Below, piece by piece: positions 20,900 to 35,000 of a DNA stretch of 64,000 bases (positions within the stretch are counted from its first letter, which is position 1; every line of letters begins with the position of its first letter). The position numbers and the translations under genes are program-made. The notes beneath the pieces were generated by a model. It did no database searches. It was not told where the DNA came from and saw only the letters and a program-made list of their open reading frames with translations. The DNA is taken from the NCBI GenBank assembly GCA_025449115.1, contig JAHLKC010000128.1, positions 1 through 64,000 of the forward strand, given 5' to 3'. This DNA is from Chytridium lagenaria (Eukaryota > Chytridiomycota > Chytridiomycetes > Chytridiales > Chytridiaceae).

Positions 20900-23800
20900 C
20901 TACGCCTTCGTATCAACACCAAGAAGGCGACTTGATTTCTCTTCTTCGCTATCCTGCCAATCCCTGTATTGCTTCATATCTGCCAGGAGTTGACGACGCA
21001 TCTCCAACGTCATGGGAGGATGCCTTGTAAGCTATTCACACTGTAAATAAATGTGCTCAGAAGACGGGCCATACCATACGATAAGTAACAACAGGATCTT
21101 TCAGTTTCACGCGATCCTCTAACACCGTCACCTTTGTTACGATATTAACCCCTATAGCCCCATTTTCATCTTCCAGGGTTCCTCCACGATTGTAGTTTCA
21201 GGGTTATTAATCTCCCGTCGCAAGTAAGGAATTAGATCCATATCCCTCAATAACTCCACACCGCTTCCGTCTTCATCGATAACGAATAAACGGGGTGGGT
21301 TTCGGGGGACGGTGGGGTCGGGGGACCATTCGCTTCGAAGGAGAGCTGAAACGAGGGTTCCGTCTTTCTGGACCCCTCGAGTACGAGATGGGGAAGTAGG
21401 ACGGTCGGTTGCTGGAACTTTTGTAACCTGCATCGAGAGTTAAAGAAGGATAAATTAAAGCGTACCTCGAATGATCCGTCAGCGTTGATGGTGAAAGATG
21501 TGTTGGAGGAGTCGACGGTTTGTAATGTACCCAAGAGCCAGTTAAATTCGTAGATCTCTTCAGGTGATTTGGGGAGGTAGTGTTTTGGGATGAACTTTGA
21601 TTCTCCTTTTGAGTTTAGCTCTAAGGTATAGTCATCCTAAATATTAATTCAGTGGTTAGCAAAAGCGCGTGCGTTTGAAGTTACCCTGATGTAATGTATG
21701 GTGAAATCCCCATCACCACTAAACCTCCTCTGCAGCACCGCTCCATTCCAAAACTCTAGCCTCATAAACAGCCCATTATCCTTGATTACCACCTTAGCAC
21801 CCATCTCCTCCGCTGAAATCACCACCCTCTCCTGATTGAACCGTTTCTCCAATGTCTCCAAATTCGGCTCGGAATATAGCTCCTGCTCAAGATCCAGCAG
21901 AGTTACCTCTGGAACGACTGAATCCTCTTTTGTGATTACTGAAAACCGAGATTTTATTCTTGTCTGATCGGCATGGTCCGCAACCACGTCAAAGGTTATG
22001 GGCTTGATAATTTCCTGACGTGCATCGATGGCTGACGGTCTTGATATTAATGTGGTTGATACGCCATCTTCCCGAGAGAAAGTAATATGAGTCGGTAAAA
22101 GGTGGTCGGACGACGAAGGTGGAGTGAAAGTCGTTGATGTAATGTGCTCATATTTTGGGAACACTTCTCTAACGATGTTTACTGTATTACGCTCTTTTTT
22201 CTCGTAATTTGCAGACGTTCGTAACTTTGTCCAGTGCTTTGGTTTATGCTTGTCCAGCTATCGTCGGCAGACTTAAACGCAGTGTTTGCCATTCGGAAAA
22301 ATAACACGACAAGCTCTGTTTGAAAGATAAGAAACAACAGAACCCTAAAACTGTTAACTCATTTCAATAAGTTTAATCAAGCCCTTACGTTTGGAAGAAT
22401 AGAACGAGCAATCTCCTTTGCTTCAAGCGAGCGCAATTGTTCCGTAAGGCTTTCCGTTTTATCATTTAAAAATACATTTTCCTCCTTAGCTTTCAGGATC
22501 TCACCGCTTTTAAGCAATATACTTCCGTTAGTGCGAATCTCAGTTACCGAACCGTCCGCAAGTGATAATGTCGCCAGTGAAACTGGGGGTGCAGAAGGTT
22601 GAGATGGATATGGGTATGGGGTAGACGATGCATTGACAGAAACTGTGGGAGTGATCAAAGCAGCAGCGGCCTTAGCATTATTCGTAGAGTAAAAGGATGC
22701 TGATTTTCCCGAAACGCTCAAGATGGTCCCATCTTCTGATGAGAGCATTAAAGAGGCGGTCTCCGGATTTTGTAGGCGATATGACGGTGAGCTTTGCGGA
22801 AGGGGGTTTCCTGCTGAGAAAGAAAGGATGTTTGGGCCTGATAGTATCTTCACCAAGATACCACCTAATGAATATATTATTATCTCGTAATGATCAGTTT
22901 AATATATTTACCTCTGCTTTCTCGGCGTCGCAACAAAGCTCCAGATGTCAACTCTTTATGTATCCTGACCTGAGTCCCAAAACTTGTGTAAAGAACGGTG
23001 TTTTGGTCGCTTTCATGAACAATACGTCCTCCCATATCATAGACGATATCAGAAGCCTTGGGGGTAGCGATTTGTGATGCATCTACGGCTTTCGTTGGCG
23101 ACACGGCTCTGGACACGTTGTTTGAGTTATTATGCGCGGCTAATATTTGACCATCATCTTCCTCTTCTAGTAATGAGGATTCTGACGCGTCAAGGTAAGT
23201 GCTCATATCGATAACCCCAAAATCGTCCATGGCAGATGGTGGAGTTTGTAATTTTGTTTCAAAATGTACCTCGGGTGATTGTGATTTTTCACTGTCGATG
23301 ACAGTTGATGGCTTTTCTTCCAGCTGTTCCGCGCTCGGTGCGAGTGGATCAAGGACATTTTTGTTGTTTTTAAAGAGATCGTGGAAGAGACCGAAATCCA
23401 CTTTTGTCTTAACCTATACTCATTGAAATTGAAATTAAGAAAAAAAAAGGATTAATGTGGCTTGTCAAATTAGGAAAAGTAAAGCGGACCTTGACTTGTT
23501 CAAAAAATGTGAAGCTTTCGTCACACACTTTCCCGGGCCCGTGTAATGCTAGTAAAAGTCGACCATCGTTTTCTGACCGCCTCGTCACGGCAACAGAGAG
23601 ATGATGCTTTGCTTCTTGAAGGACCTTTTATATAAATGTAGCAGACATTTAATTTTTTCATTCCAGATGCATTAGCAAAAAAAAATATATTCTTACCTCG
23701 GTCAGTGAAGATGAATCCAAGATCTCTGTCCAACACCAAGAATCCAATGAGACTTTTGGCTTATCTACAATATCATTTGTATTGAGATTTTTGGAGATTC

Positions 23801-25811
23801 CAAGCATATCTTCAAACTCCAGCTGCAACCCCAATTTATTTCGATATTTCTCAGGTATCTTAGAGATCCTTCGTAGCTCCCCTTTAAATACCATACGTTC
23901 CCTCTTTCCCTCACGACCACTTAGATTTTTGGTTGATTCCGCAAAAGTTTCAGGTGACTGCTCCGCCAAAGCTTGATACTTTCGAGCACGGTATTGAATT
24001 TTCATGGAGTTCAATATATCTGTAGCTCTTGAGCCGATGAGGTTCGAATTTCGGAAGCCAGCTGAAGTCAAACCTCCTTTATTTTTCTTGGAAAGAAATT
24101 GCCTTTCATCTCTGTCAATAACCACGCGTCTAGAAATCGAAACAACTTAACAAAACTCACATGTTGCCAAGTGCGTTGAATCGACCGTTTGGTCGTCTAT
24201 ATGCAGAAAGATCTGTCGTTATAACATCTCCTAACGGTGGCCTTTCAAGAGTTGTATTCTTCATGTAATCCTCATTGAATGCAAGGTCAACAACAAGCCC
24301 TAGAACAACGTCGCTGCATAATGAGGGAAGGCTGCTACTGATTTTGTTATAATATCTCCAATCAGCGCTTGAAAGAGCTGTCTCTTCCATAGATGAATGT
24401 GAAACTTTGACGACTTGGCTATTCTCGTAGAACTTCTCGAACGTAACAATTTCTTTTAAAAGATCATAGATATTGATAGCAATGACATCAAAAAGATCCC
24501 GAGCGTCCGTGAAATCACTGCGCCGTACATCGCACCACGCTAGGTTTCTCCATAAAGAAACCTCTTCGCTGTCTAGCATCCATTCTCTGACTGTTGATAT
24601 TAATCGGCAGTTGGATGCCCTGTAGGAAAGCGGTGGTGGGAATGATGTATAAATCGGCTCCTTTTTTGACTCCACGTCCCTTCCTTCGAGGGAGAGCGTT
24701 TGGGTCGAATCGTTAGCACAGCATTCCACGTGAAAATGGCTTGGACAGGAATTCCACATTCTTCCATCAGCGCATTTGCGAGTCCAGGAATATAGAAGTC
24801 ACGCAGAATATAATAGGCATCAGGGCCGTTCTCGGGCTCGTCACCTTGATACACGAAGCAGATAGAACTCGAGAATTATTAAAATGATCAATAAACGCGG
24901 CAAAACAGCAAACATCACTGCACCACGGTGGAGTCTTACCAATAGCCACCATTTTAGCATCACTCTTTCCATTCTTATCTTTGAATTTACTTTTCCTCCC
25001 GGATGCAGGCCTTGATATAGCCTCAGCGGCAGCTTTTGCCCCTCCAGCTTTCCCCTCTACAAAAGTTTGTTAACACAAACACAAACCCTCTCAAATATAT
25101 AGATCAGCACCTTTTCCGCCCTTTTTTGGTGTAGTCTGCTTTCCTCGTTCTTTATCTTTATCTTATCCTTCTCCTTCTCCTTCTCTTCCTTCTTTCCTGC
25201 TTTCACGAATTTTTGGGTATCCGGAGCTTCAGAGGGCACTACGGCAGCATCAGAGGCCTCCTTATAAACTTTTTAGACTGATTTCAAGGACGGTCGAAGC
25301 TCACCTTCATAAGCTTAAGTGCATTCCGTTGCTCGATGCCCTCATGCTTTAAAACCAGCAACCGCAACTTAACAAGTTTGGCCATAAGAACTTCCGGAAA
25401 TTCTGAATCCGCTGTTGAACTATCCATGAACGCCTTTACATCCCTGCTAACATCGTACGCTCTTGAAGTTTCCGAAGCCTGTACACAAGTAAGCATTGGC
25501 TAGTAGTTTATGATTCTCACCCAATTCAGCAATTCAGATCTACTAATGACGAAAAACCTTTGCCTTAAGCCACTCGAGATGTGATCGAAGAGCTGCTGGA
25601 ACACAGCTGGTGTTGGGGTGTTTTCATGCTGTTTGCAGTCTGGCAGAACTGTAAAGATGAATGCTTTCCATTCGACCTTTATATAAAGTTAGAGATGTAG
25701 ATGTAAGCTACTGATGTTATTTCTATCGCTCACATCGTTTAGTTCCCCATTTGGATTAGGAATGGGAACGATGACAGGAATTGGTGCCGCATTCTTGCTG
25801 GCTTTCGACAT
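20900..25811 (-). CDS. SPAG17: SPAG17/PF6-like central-pair protein of motile cilia
   Basis: The match to SPAG17 (PF6 of Chlamydomonas), part of the C1a projection of the axonemal central pair, rests on several blocks: EPENGPDAYYILRDFYIP and GLANALMEECGIPV (N-terminal third), a DGTILSVSGKSA block, the late LFVIDEDGSGVELLRDMDL with TTIVEEPW, and a C-terminal YRDWQDSEEEKSS ending at 20900. The start is ATG 25811 (MSKASKNAAPIPVIVPIPNP). A lysine/glutamate-rich linker lies near 25140-25200, as in animal SPAG17. There are many short introns, for example about 25493-25535 joining ELLNW to ASETSRAYDV. The protein is roughly 1,400-1,500 residues, shorter than vertebrate forms. It implies a motile flagellum. 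The start lies 59 bp from the SEC1 stop, on the same strand. Confidence 0.85.
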
Positions 25812-25870
25812 TACTATTTTTGTTTATTGATAGGCTTGTCAGGTTGTTATGACGTTGTTACACAATCGTG

Positions 25871-28800
25871 TCAGTATCTGCGCCCTGCATCTGGAGGAGA
25901 GCCTTGCGGATTTCTTAATTGGCCACGTTGGTACATGGCTTGTAGCTCAGCGGTGCTGTACCCACCGGATTGGGGAGGTCGAGGCTGTGCAGGCCCAGGT
26001 GGTGCTGGAGCATAGTTGGCATATGCCTGAGCGCCTGGAGGTGGTGCACCACTGTAGCCTGACGCTGTTGTTGTTGAGGTTGAACTTGAACCGGATGCTG
26101 TTGATACTGGGCATATTGTGGTTGGCTTGATAATACGTTTGGGCCGGGCCTGCAGCGTAGGTAGCTCCGTATGCTGGTTGCTGGTATTGAGCTTGATACT
26201 GGGCGTAAGTCTGCTGTTGCGTCGTGTTGTAAGTCGTGGTACTGAGCTGAACAAGGGCAGGTTGGGATGATCGTGTCCCTGTATATGCCGTCGGCGTTGG
26301 CGCCTGAGCTTGAAATTGCTGCTGTGGTTGATTATATCCAGAGGCTACCGGGCGCATAAGACTGAACGGCAGGAGGTTTGGGGAGCTTGACCTGTACTGC
26401 GGATTCTGAACTTGGAGGGAAGGCGAAGAATAATGCTGAGCGGGGGCAGGTGAAGGGTGCTGATGGCTGGGATGCGTATGATCCTTGTTTGAGCAGTCTG
26501 GTAACCACCAGTTGGCTGGGCAGGCACCGGGGCTGCTGTATAAGCGTGCTGACCTTGGGGTAATTCCCTGCATATTGAGTTTGTCCATACGAGGGTGCAG
26601 AGCCCCCGTGTTGTGCTTGGACTTGAACGGGCGCAGGAGAGTTTGCATATGGTTGTTGTCCAGTATGGGCATAATAGCCTCCTTGACTGGTTGCCTGAGC
26701 CTGCCCAAAGTACGCTGCCCTTGACTGGTTTTGGGATTGTACGGTACTCGCTGACATAAACGGACTCCTCGGGGCAGAAGAAGCTTGGTGCGCCGATCCG
26801 GCCGTCGTAGGGCTCGGTATGGCGGGGCTGGACACAGAATGTTGAGGGCTTGCTACGGATTGCTGAGGGCTGGCAACGCTCGGCCGAGGAGGTGGAGTTG
26901 CAGTTCTTCCAACATGTGAAACATTGTTGGGAGATTGATAGCCATGTCCTTGGGTAGGGTCAGCCTTTTCAGAGGAAGTAGAGGGTCCGGTACGACTTGA
27001 GCTTGTTGCGGTTCGAGGAGGTGCAACAAGTGCATTAGGCACCCCAGAGGGAGGCGAGGTCGCATTTTGTTGATTCAAGTAGCTACTTTGTGTCGAAAAG
27101 GAAGAGACCGATGAAGTAGAGGTCGGCCTAGGCATATGATCCCTCGATTCATTAGCAGGCGTGGCCGAGTAACCTGAAGACTGCTGTTGCACTGGCCGCC
27201 TCTCCGGCAATGCTGGGGCAAATGTAGGTGAAGACTGGCTAGATGACCGTGGCTCATGTAAATTATTGACTGAATGACTTAAACGTGCGTTCTCAGAGTT
27301 ATGCCTTTGTTCCGACTTTAAAGAAGTGGGCACCAGATCGTAGGCTGACGAACTTTTTTGCTGAGATGTGTTTTGAGATATACGGCGGCTCTCGAATGTC
27401 GTTTGTGACGACAAAAATTGGGGATAGACGAACGGAGGAGATTCCAACTTCCCCAAATCGTGAAGGGCCTCGATATATTCATCAGGCCTCAATACACTCG
27501 TTGATCCTAGAAAAATTAGTCGAAGAGAAAAGAAAACTCTCACCAATAATGATTTCGCGCTTCATTTTCTTGGCAGCAAGATATACAGAACGAATCTCAG
27601 CATACGACACTCCACCAATAATAAGAATAATCAAACGAGCTCCGTTATGCCTGTAACTTTCACTCTCATCTCCTTCGGCAGGTATTCGCTTCTTCGCCCA
27701 AGCAGGACGCAACCCGTTCTTGAAATCCACCACAACACCCTTTCCTTTGGAGGTGTCTCCAGCTTTACGCACAACGGACGCATTGGGCAAATTCGTAGCT
27801 TGCCGAGACTGTCCGGTACCGTCTAAAACCGTAAAATTCGACTTTCCGTTAAGATGGTCATCAATAATGTAAGAAAGCGCAGGCTGAAAGCGGTCGAATG
27901 CTATGACGTCCTTATCTTCCGCAGTGCTTTGTTTCATAAAATTCAGAATGCTCCATTCTTTTCCTTTCTTCTTCCGCGATTGATACATAAAGGGACTAGC
28001 AGGGTTTTTGAGATCTTTCGGCTCACTAGGGGTCACTCCTAGGTAAGCGAGCCCTTTGATAGCAGAGAGTTGCAATGGTTCCACCCCCATAACTTTTCCT
28101 AAGCTATCCACATCCTCTGGTTTCAGACCACCCACCAATATCACGTAAAGAGCAAAAACACGTAACTTATCAAAAAGGCTGCAGAAGTTAGCTCAGGAAT
28201 ATGCTAACTTCGCTTACTCAACATCTTCCTCTAAAAGAATATTCTTTAAGTCTTTGACATTTACCCTGGCATCACTGCCATCCACCGTCTCGCCTACAGT
28301 GAGATCCTGTTCGAATTCACCCAAGGAGGCAAACTTGCGCTCCTTCAACATATCCGTCAAAGTTTCATTCAGACGAAAAATTGAGTGCAGTTGGTCGATC
28401 CTCTTTTCGATTTCCGACTTTTTCAAAGCTCGTGCTTTCAGCTCTTGCACTGTAGTAGCTTTGTTATCTTTAAACTTTGTAAATTCTGCATTCTCCGCTT
28501 GCCAAAGATCAAGTACGGTGGTAAAGTATTCGTGTCGAAGTTTACCCTAATTATCATTAGCTTACAAAGACCAAAAGGCAGAGGCAATAATAACGTAGAA
28601 CGAGAGAGCTCTGACGAAAGCTTACAAAAAGTTCATTAGTTTCATCTATCACTGCAGGCTCGGACTCGTCAATATCGATCCTGTCTATATTAAACATTAT
28701 TTTGAAAAAAAACACAAACGTTATTCTCTTCATCCCATTCGAAGTGTCCTCAAATATTGAGTAAGCGGAGTCGTAAACTAAGGCTTGATATCCAAAGGAA

Positions 28801-29783
28801 TGAATCAAAGGCGTAACCACATCGATTGACCGATCAGCAATAAGAACAGTTGCGGGACCGTGAATGTCGAAGGGAGTTGGGGTGGGAAACGAGGGATCGT
28901 TGTTCTTCATGTCTTTAACTTCTCTGTGAATTTTCTTGGCCAAACGAGCACTTAGATTATTCTGCGTGTTATTAGGATCGAAAAAGCGTATGACAGGATC
29001 TTCGTTTAGAGCATGCAAAACACCCCGAAACTAAAAGTAGTAGTGTTAATTTCCTGAGAAGACTTGACTGAAAATTAAGCACCTTTTTTGCAATGAGATC
29101 AAGTTTATCTTCGACCTCACGTTCTGACTGAGCTTTGTAAAGCTCGTAGAGAGTATTCGGCAAGTTGAAGTGAAACACCCGTGACTCATACGCTAGACAA
29201 ATAAGTAACCTCATTGTACCAAAACTTACGCAAAAAGTCCAGATTCAACTCAACACAAGTTTCCATAATTGTCGTCGGTACACCCTTTGAAAGCTTTTCG
29301 AAAAGGTCATCGCTAAGAGCTGTTGATGTGAGCTTTTAAATGATAAAAACCTTACGCGACGTGAAGTAAAAATGCGCATGCATGTACAGCTCTTTGCCCT
29401 TTGTAAAATCCTCAAGAACTAACTCTATAGTTTCTAATGTTGGAGATAGTAGATATATGGCATCACTCCGGTATCCATATTCATCTTTCTTCTCAGTCCG
29501 CTTCGATTGAAGGATCAGAATATCTAATCAATCAATGTAAGATAGGTGATGATGCAAGCTGATTCCGCTAACCTCTAACACCGAGACTCTGTAGATCATC
29601 CTCCGTTATCTTGCATTCCAGCCTCAAGCGATTGCTATGGGTATCCTCGATCAAAATAGGATTAACCTTGGGCCGTATGTGGGACTTGATCCTATCAACA
29701 ATGACTGTGTAAAAGGGTGAGATATCCGTGATGCGAATGGCGCTCATACTCTTTCTCACAACGTCTTTCAAGTTGTCTGCCAT
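25871..29783 (-). CDS. SEC1: Sec1/Munc18-family protein with long Ser/Pro/Gln-rich tail
   Basis: The N-terminus MADNLKDVVRKSMSAI matches the domain-1 start of Sec1 proteins. Later blocks fit the family: YRSDAIYLLSPTLETIELVL, VLIADRSIDVVTPLIHSF, YMHAHFYFTS and the domain-3 end LIILIIGGVSYAEIRSVY, GSTSVLRPDEYIEALHDLG. Sec1 binds syntaxin-type SNARE complexes and is needed for exocytosis at the plasma membrane. Beyond the usual end (about 27430) the frame continues for some 500 residues of Ser/Pro/Gln/Tyr-rich, probably disordered sequence, ending GSPPDAGRRY. Several single-base shifts lie in this tail (near 26530, 26340 and 26100). Short introns interrupt the core, for example about 27487-27541, where GSTSV is joined to KREIII. 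Yeast Sec1 also has a C-terminal tail, though a shorter one. Confidence 0.87.
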
Positions 29784-29835
29784 CAAGCTTCTCAATGCAC
29801 AAGAATTTTGTAAGGTTACACCCCATACAATATAT

Positions 29836-31821
29836 TTAACGGCGTGTTATCCCACGCAACTCCCCATCAATTTCCTCAAGCTGACGGCTCATAAGCTGCA
29901 ACTGGTTCTCTACTTTCAAAACCTCCCAGTCTGCCATAGTGCTTTCAAAACGTATTCTTCTCAACTCTGAAAGGTGATGCTCGTCCTCTGATGCAATCCT
30001 TTTCCGATCCATGAGCGATTTGTCAAACTTAAACAACACGGAGTCAGACGCATAAACTAGTGGGGAAAAAAGAGAAAGAGAAACTGTCTCCTACCTCCTT
30101 TTCCTCTCGTTCATTCCAAGCGTATCTTAAAGATTCACTCAGGCGATTATAATCAATTGGTCGGGGGCGGTTGGGTTTTTGTAGCGAATGTTCAAGAACA
30201 CTGTGTGGATGAGTTGGTTTGGGAATGAATTTGTTGGCGGAAGGAGAAGAATAATTTGGACCGGTTAGCGGACCAGGTGGGCCTGGGCCATAGTTCGAAT
30301 ATGTGGTTTGGGGCATCGATACCCTATCATCCCCTAAAGTTCCATGACCATTGATGCCCGGAGTTGTCGACCGCATTGAAGAGTACTCTTCTGTCAAATT
30401 ACGAAGAATTAGGTGTGTAATTTCCCAAAAAAGAAGAAGATGTGGAAAAACGCAAAAAAGCTATGAGGTACAAGCGCAGGGCAGACACTACCCAATAATG
30501 CGAGATTTAAACCAAACCACAGCTATAAAAAAAGATTCTCTTACTCATATGATATGGGAGGCTGCTCTTATATGATAAACCAGGCGATAAGGATCTTCGA
30601 TTTACGCCATCGTGAGCATATGCGAGTGACGATGATGGTGTTCTGTCTCTTTCTCCGTCCCGATACGAGTTATGCCGAGTGGCAGATGGCGGCGCATCAT
30701 AGCCATTCCTCAAACTTATATCATCTTTGGTGAAAGATCCTGGACGGTAATCTGTTCGAGGTGGAGAGCGACTCCGTCTCCGGTATCTTTCAGGCCTTTC
30801 CCCTGGTGTCTCCGGTCCGTTTATTAGTGATGGCTTAGAAATATTCGAATCAAAATCTCTTTCTCGTGATTGAGAGTCCCGTTCGGACTCGTAACGACTG
30901 GAATATTCTCGGTCAAAACGGCTATCATCCCGGTAGCTATCCCTTTCACGATAATGAGAATCAGTACGAAGAGGCAAACTATCATGCGGCCTATCTGCAA
31001 CCATCGGCGATGGATGCATCTTTTGCGTGTCTCTCACAGATGAAAAATCTCTTCTTCTTTCGCCTCTATGATAAGGAGTGCGATCGAAGTCTTCCCTAGG
31101 CCGATATCCAAAGTCGTCTCGGCTGTATTCTCGAGCACGCTGTTCAGGTTCTGACTTGTATACATCTGACGGCTCCTTTCTTGAGAGCCAGCGTTCCTGC
31201 GGTACATCCCGACGACTTCTCTCACGATCCCAGTCCAATGCTCTCTCAACGTCTCGGTCACGATGCCGATTATCCTTTTCACGATAATCCCCTGGGTCTG
31301 GAGGAGAACGAGCATGTCTGGATCCAGTTGGTGAAACACTCCGCCGATTGATGAAGATTCCAGGTGCATGAGAAGTGTTAAGATTTCGCTGTTCTGGAGG
31401 TGAGAATCTGTCGTTCGAGGAAAGTTCTCTTCCGGAGTATCTCTCAGCTGACGAATGCGGTCTTCGTTCTGCATGAGACCGTGGAGAAGTTGGCCGGCTG
31501 TCATAGCGTGAGGGACCCCTATAATCTGATCGACTATCTCTCCGCTCAGCTCGTCCTTCAAATTTATCAGACCTCTCCGTAGGTCTGGGCGAAGATATTA
31601 ATCTGTCATCATCGAGAGCTCGGCCGCTTCTTGACCCAGATAAGCTGCATCAAATTAGACATTAGCATTGGCATTTCGAATAAAATAAAGCATATGAGAA
31701 GCTTAAAAGTTTAAAATTACCTTGGACGTTCATTCCTGTGCAGAATCCCTGGCGTGCGGTCCGACGCTCTGTAGTCATTTGATGTGCGGTGGCGGGCATC
31801 AGAGTCTTCAATTCTTTGCAT
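29836..31821 (-). CDS. Arg/Ser/Asp-rich disordered protein with C-terminal coiled coil
   Basis: I do not recognise this protein. It starts MQRIEDSDARHRTSNDY. A short intron (about 31647-31721) leads into a long region dominated by Arg, Ser, Asp and Glu with RS and RD/RE pairs (SGSRSGRALDDDR, DRERSRRDVPQERW, RRRSRSPPRTDYR). A Pro/Gly/Tyr-rich segment (NYGPGPPGPLTGPNYSSP) follows, then a charged helical end (HHLSELRRIRF, EVLKVENQLQLMSRQLEEID). RS/RD-rich composition is common in splicing and mRNA-processing factors, so a nuclear RNA-related role is a reasonable guess only. The last junction (about 30060-30095) does not keep phase, which suggests another missing or extra base. The gene is divergent from the deubiquitinase gene (209 bp apart) and 52 bp upstream of SEC1. 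Confidence 0.6.
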
Positions 31822-32030
31822 TATTGTAAGCAAAAAAATTTATTTACAATAGCAGCCTACCTACTTTTTTTTTCACTACAGTCGAGAGAAGGGGTGACGG
31901 CGGACAATCGTTGTCGGTATGTGCGATATAGCAACGAAGCATCCCACTCCTGACACCCATTCTTACTTTCTTTCCTACAAGTTACTTGTGAACCTTTTTT
32001 GGTCAAACCGAAATTCCGACTTCGTACGTC

Positions 32031-35000
32031 ATGCCAGGACTCTACGGCTTGGAGGGAGCTGCTGACGAAGGCATTAGCAGCATGACCGGAGTTGAACATA
32101 CTTTAAATGTCACTTCTAAGTCTACGATGAACGGCAATAAGCAGTGCGTCTATTTTGTTTTCAAACACTAATTACTTCCACAGGTTGGCTCGGGATGATC
32201 ATCTACGCCTTCAGAAAAAGATCTTGGAAGATGAATTCGAGCCATATGACCAAGTCAACCCTATCAATAGCACTTGGATAAACAAGTTCCTTGCCCCCTT
32301 AACTGAAGACTTGTATACCAGCGTGGATGCCATCGACAATTCCGACCTATTGGAAAACGGCTCTTTGAAGGACATGCTTGTGTGTGGGAGGGACTTCTAT
32401 ATTGTTCAGTCTACAGTTTGGAATGAATTAGCTGAGAGGTAGCTATTTGAAAAGTTTGCATTAAACTGATTGTGTTTCAGCTGTGGATCCAAAACATCGC
32501 CTTTGCTGTGTCCAGTAATTTCTGCTGGCAGATTGACTCGGCAGAAGTTGATATGCGGCCGTTGGTCATCAGTCTGTCGATATATGACTATCTTGAGGAC
32601 CTAAGTTATAGCAAGCCGTATTTACTCGCCCTTTCTCGAAACACACGCTCGTCAGCTTTTGATCCATGTATTCGAAGAGTTTTATCGCAGGACCGTGATT
32701 ATTTGATACGGAGAGATGGGACTTGGACAGAGACACCATTGTCATCGGACGAATTGCATGACGGAGCTTCTATTTTCATCGTTTATAAGAGGCGTGATGA
32801 CACTTGGCCACAGGACATCTGCATTGAGAAGCCAGAGCTACCCACGTACACTGAATCAAACGATATTGAGTAAGTACTATGACAATGCTACGTGATGCTG
32901 ATGGTTTTAGCGAATTGATGAAGGATGATCTTTTACGTCTTCTCCTCCTATGAAGGAAACAAAGGAGCAGAAGATTAATCGAATTCGTCGTCAACAACAA
33001 GGCATAATTGACAATGACAATACCGAAAGAAATGGGTCGCCTTTATTAATTGAGGCATCTTCCACGCAACAGAATTCCTTCGAACCGCGGATGCACTATC
33101 AATTTATCCTCAAAACCCGTTCTTCCTCCTGGCATACGGGCTTGAACAATCTTGGGAATACCTGCTTTATGAACTCTGCACTTCAATGCTTGAGCAATAC
33201 CTCCCCGCTCACAATTTCTTTCTGTCGGGGGAGTGGAAAAAAGACCTTAATAAGGATAATCCATTAGGCATGGACGGTGAGGTGGCTGGGGCGTACGCCA
33301 ACCTTGTCCAGCTTATTTGGAGTGTTGATGATAATCGGTCATCATCAGTACCGCCCAGACATTTCAAGTCAACCATCGGTCGATTTAATCAGACTTTCGT
33401 GGGATATGCGCAACAAGATTCGCAAGAGCTTATCCAGTTTCTGTTGGATGGCCTTCACGAAGACTTGAATCGTATTTTGAAGAAGCCTTACATTGAAGCT
33501 CCAGATATGGATGGTCAACCCGACCATGTGATAGCAGAAAAATCGTGGGAGATATACAAAGCGCGAAACGATTCGGCAATTGTAGACATTTTCCAGGGAG
33601 AGTACAAATCTCGTGTTGAATGTCTAGAATGCGGGAGGTGGAGCGTCAAATTTGATCCTTACATGTTTCTCTCAGTTCCCGTCCCTGAACTGCGCGAAAT
33701 TACAATTAGTATAATCGCTGTTCCTGCTTTCCATCTGGCGTCAAATCATGAGGACGAAAGTACTCAGAAGCCTACGAGCTTGAGCATCACTGTGATTCGG
33801 GACGTGAATATTCGGGTATTGAAGTCGAAAGTTGCTGAAGTTTTAGGTTGGGACAGCCGCCGTATGTTGGTGGTGGAGGTATTCAGAGGGCGAGTATACA
33901 AGTACTTTCGGGACTGGGATAGAGCATCTGAACTTGCCGATAAGGGCAAAGACGAAATCATAATCTACGAGCTGTCGGAGCCCGACTGGGATTTGTTTGG
34001 TGTTCCGGTGAAGGATCGCGATCCCTCCAAGGTTGTTCACCTGCCCATTTACCTCGCCCATGAGGTGGCTGAATCTGAGAACAAACCTTATCGCCGCGAA
34101 GAATTTCCGGCATTTGGCTACCCCGTTTTTGTAACGATCCCTGCAGAAATTGTAGTCGTTCGCCGCGTTTCCCCAAACATCGCTGCAAATTTACAAGAAG
34201 ATAGTTTAAATCAGTTCTACTTGAATAGGCTGGGTGAATTGCTTTATACTGAAGTAAGGAGGCGAATCTTGATGATTACAAGGTCCCTCCTGGTTGTTGA
34301 ACAGCGAATGAAGACTTCGGAAAAACGAGACTTGCCTATTTTTAGCCTTAAATACTATCAAGCAAGCGAATACGAGAGTCACAGCTACGGCGCAAACTTC
34401 TACCTGAATCCATCGAATAGAAACTCGACCTCTGGATATTTCTTTCCACCTGAGGAGGTCAAAGTCAAGATCCCCTTGAGGAGAAAGAGGCGGCGGGGTG
34501 AAGTGCCGGAGACTACCGATGTGCCGCAGAGTGATGACGACGAACGTGTCGACGATTTTGATAGGGAGAAGTTGACCTCATCGGCTTGGACAAAGACAGA
34601 TGCGGCCAGTGGGGAGTTAGATGACCAAGACGATGACTTTTATACAAATGAAGTTGTCGTTGAGGAAGTCGAAGACGGGGAAGAATTAGTGCCTAAGCAT
34701 TATCGCATGAACGGCGATCTGGTTGTTGTAGCTCAATTCTCAGCAGAAATGGTTAATGACGTTTTCGGAGAAGCCTCCATCAACGATAAACAGCTTAGTG
34801 GCTGCTTTACTGTGAGACTTCCTATTTACGTAATATTAATTTTAATAGCCTGATGAAAAAGAAGTACCACAGCCTGAGGGTGCACCTATTCGGCGGCGTG
34901 CTGATCAGCCTATCTCGTTGGACGACTGTTTGCAAGAATTCATGAAGGAGGAGCATATGGGCGAGGAGGATACTTGGTACTGCCCTAGTTGCAAAGAGCA

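Noticed and set aside
31857..32100. Minus-strand 80-codon frame upstream of the Arg/Ser-rich gene
   Set aside because: It overlaps exon 1 of the deubiquitinase on the other strand and has no domain or splice link to the Arg/Ser-rich gene, which has its own ATG at 31821.
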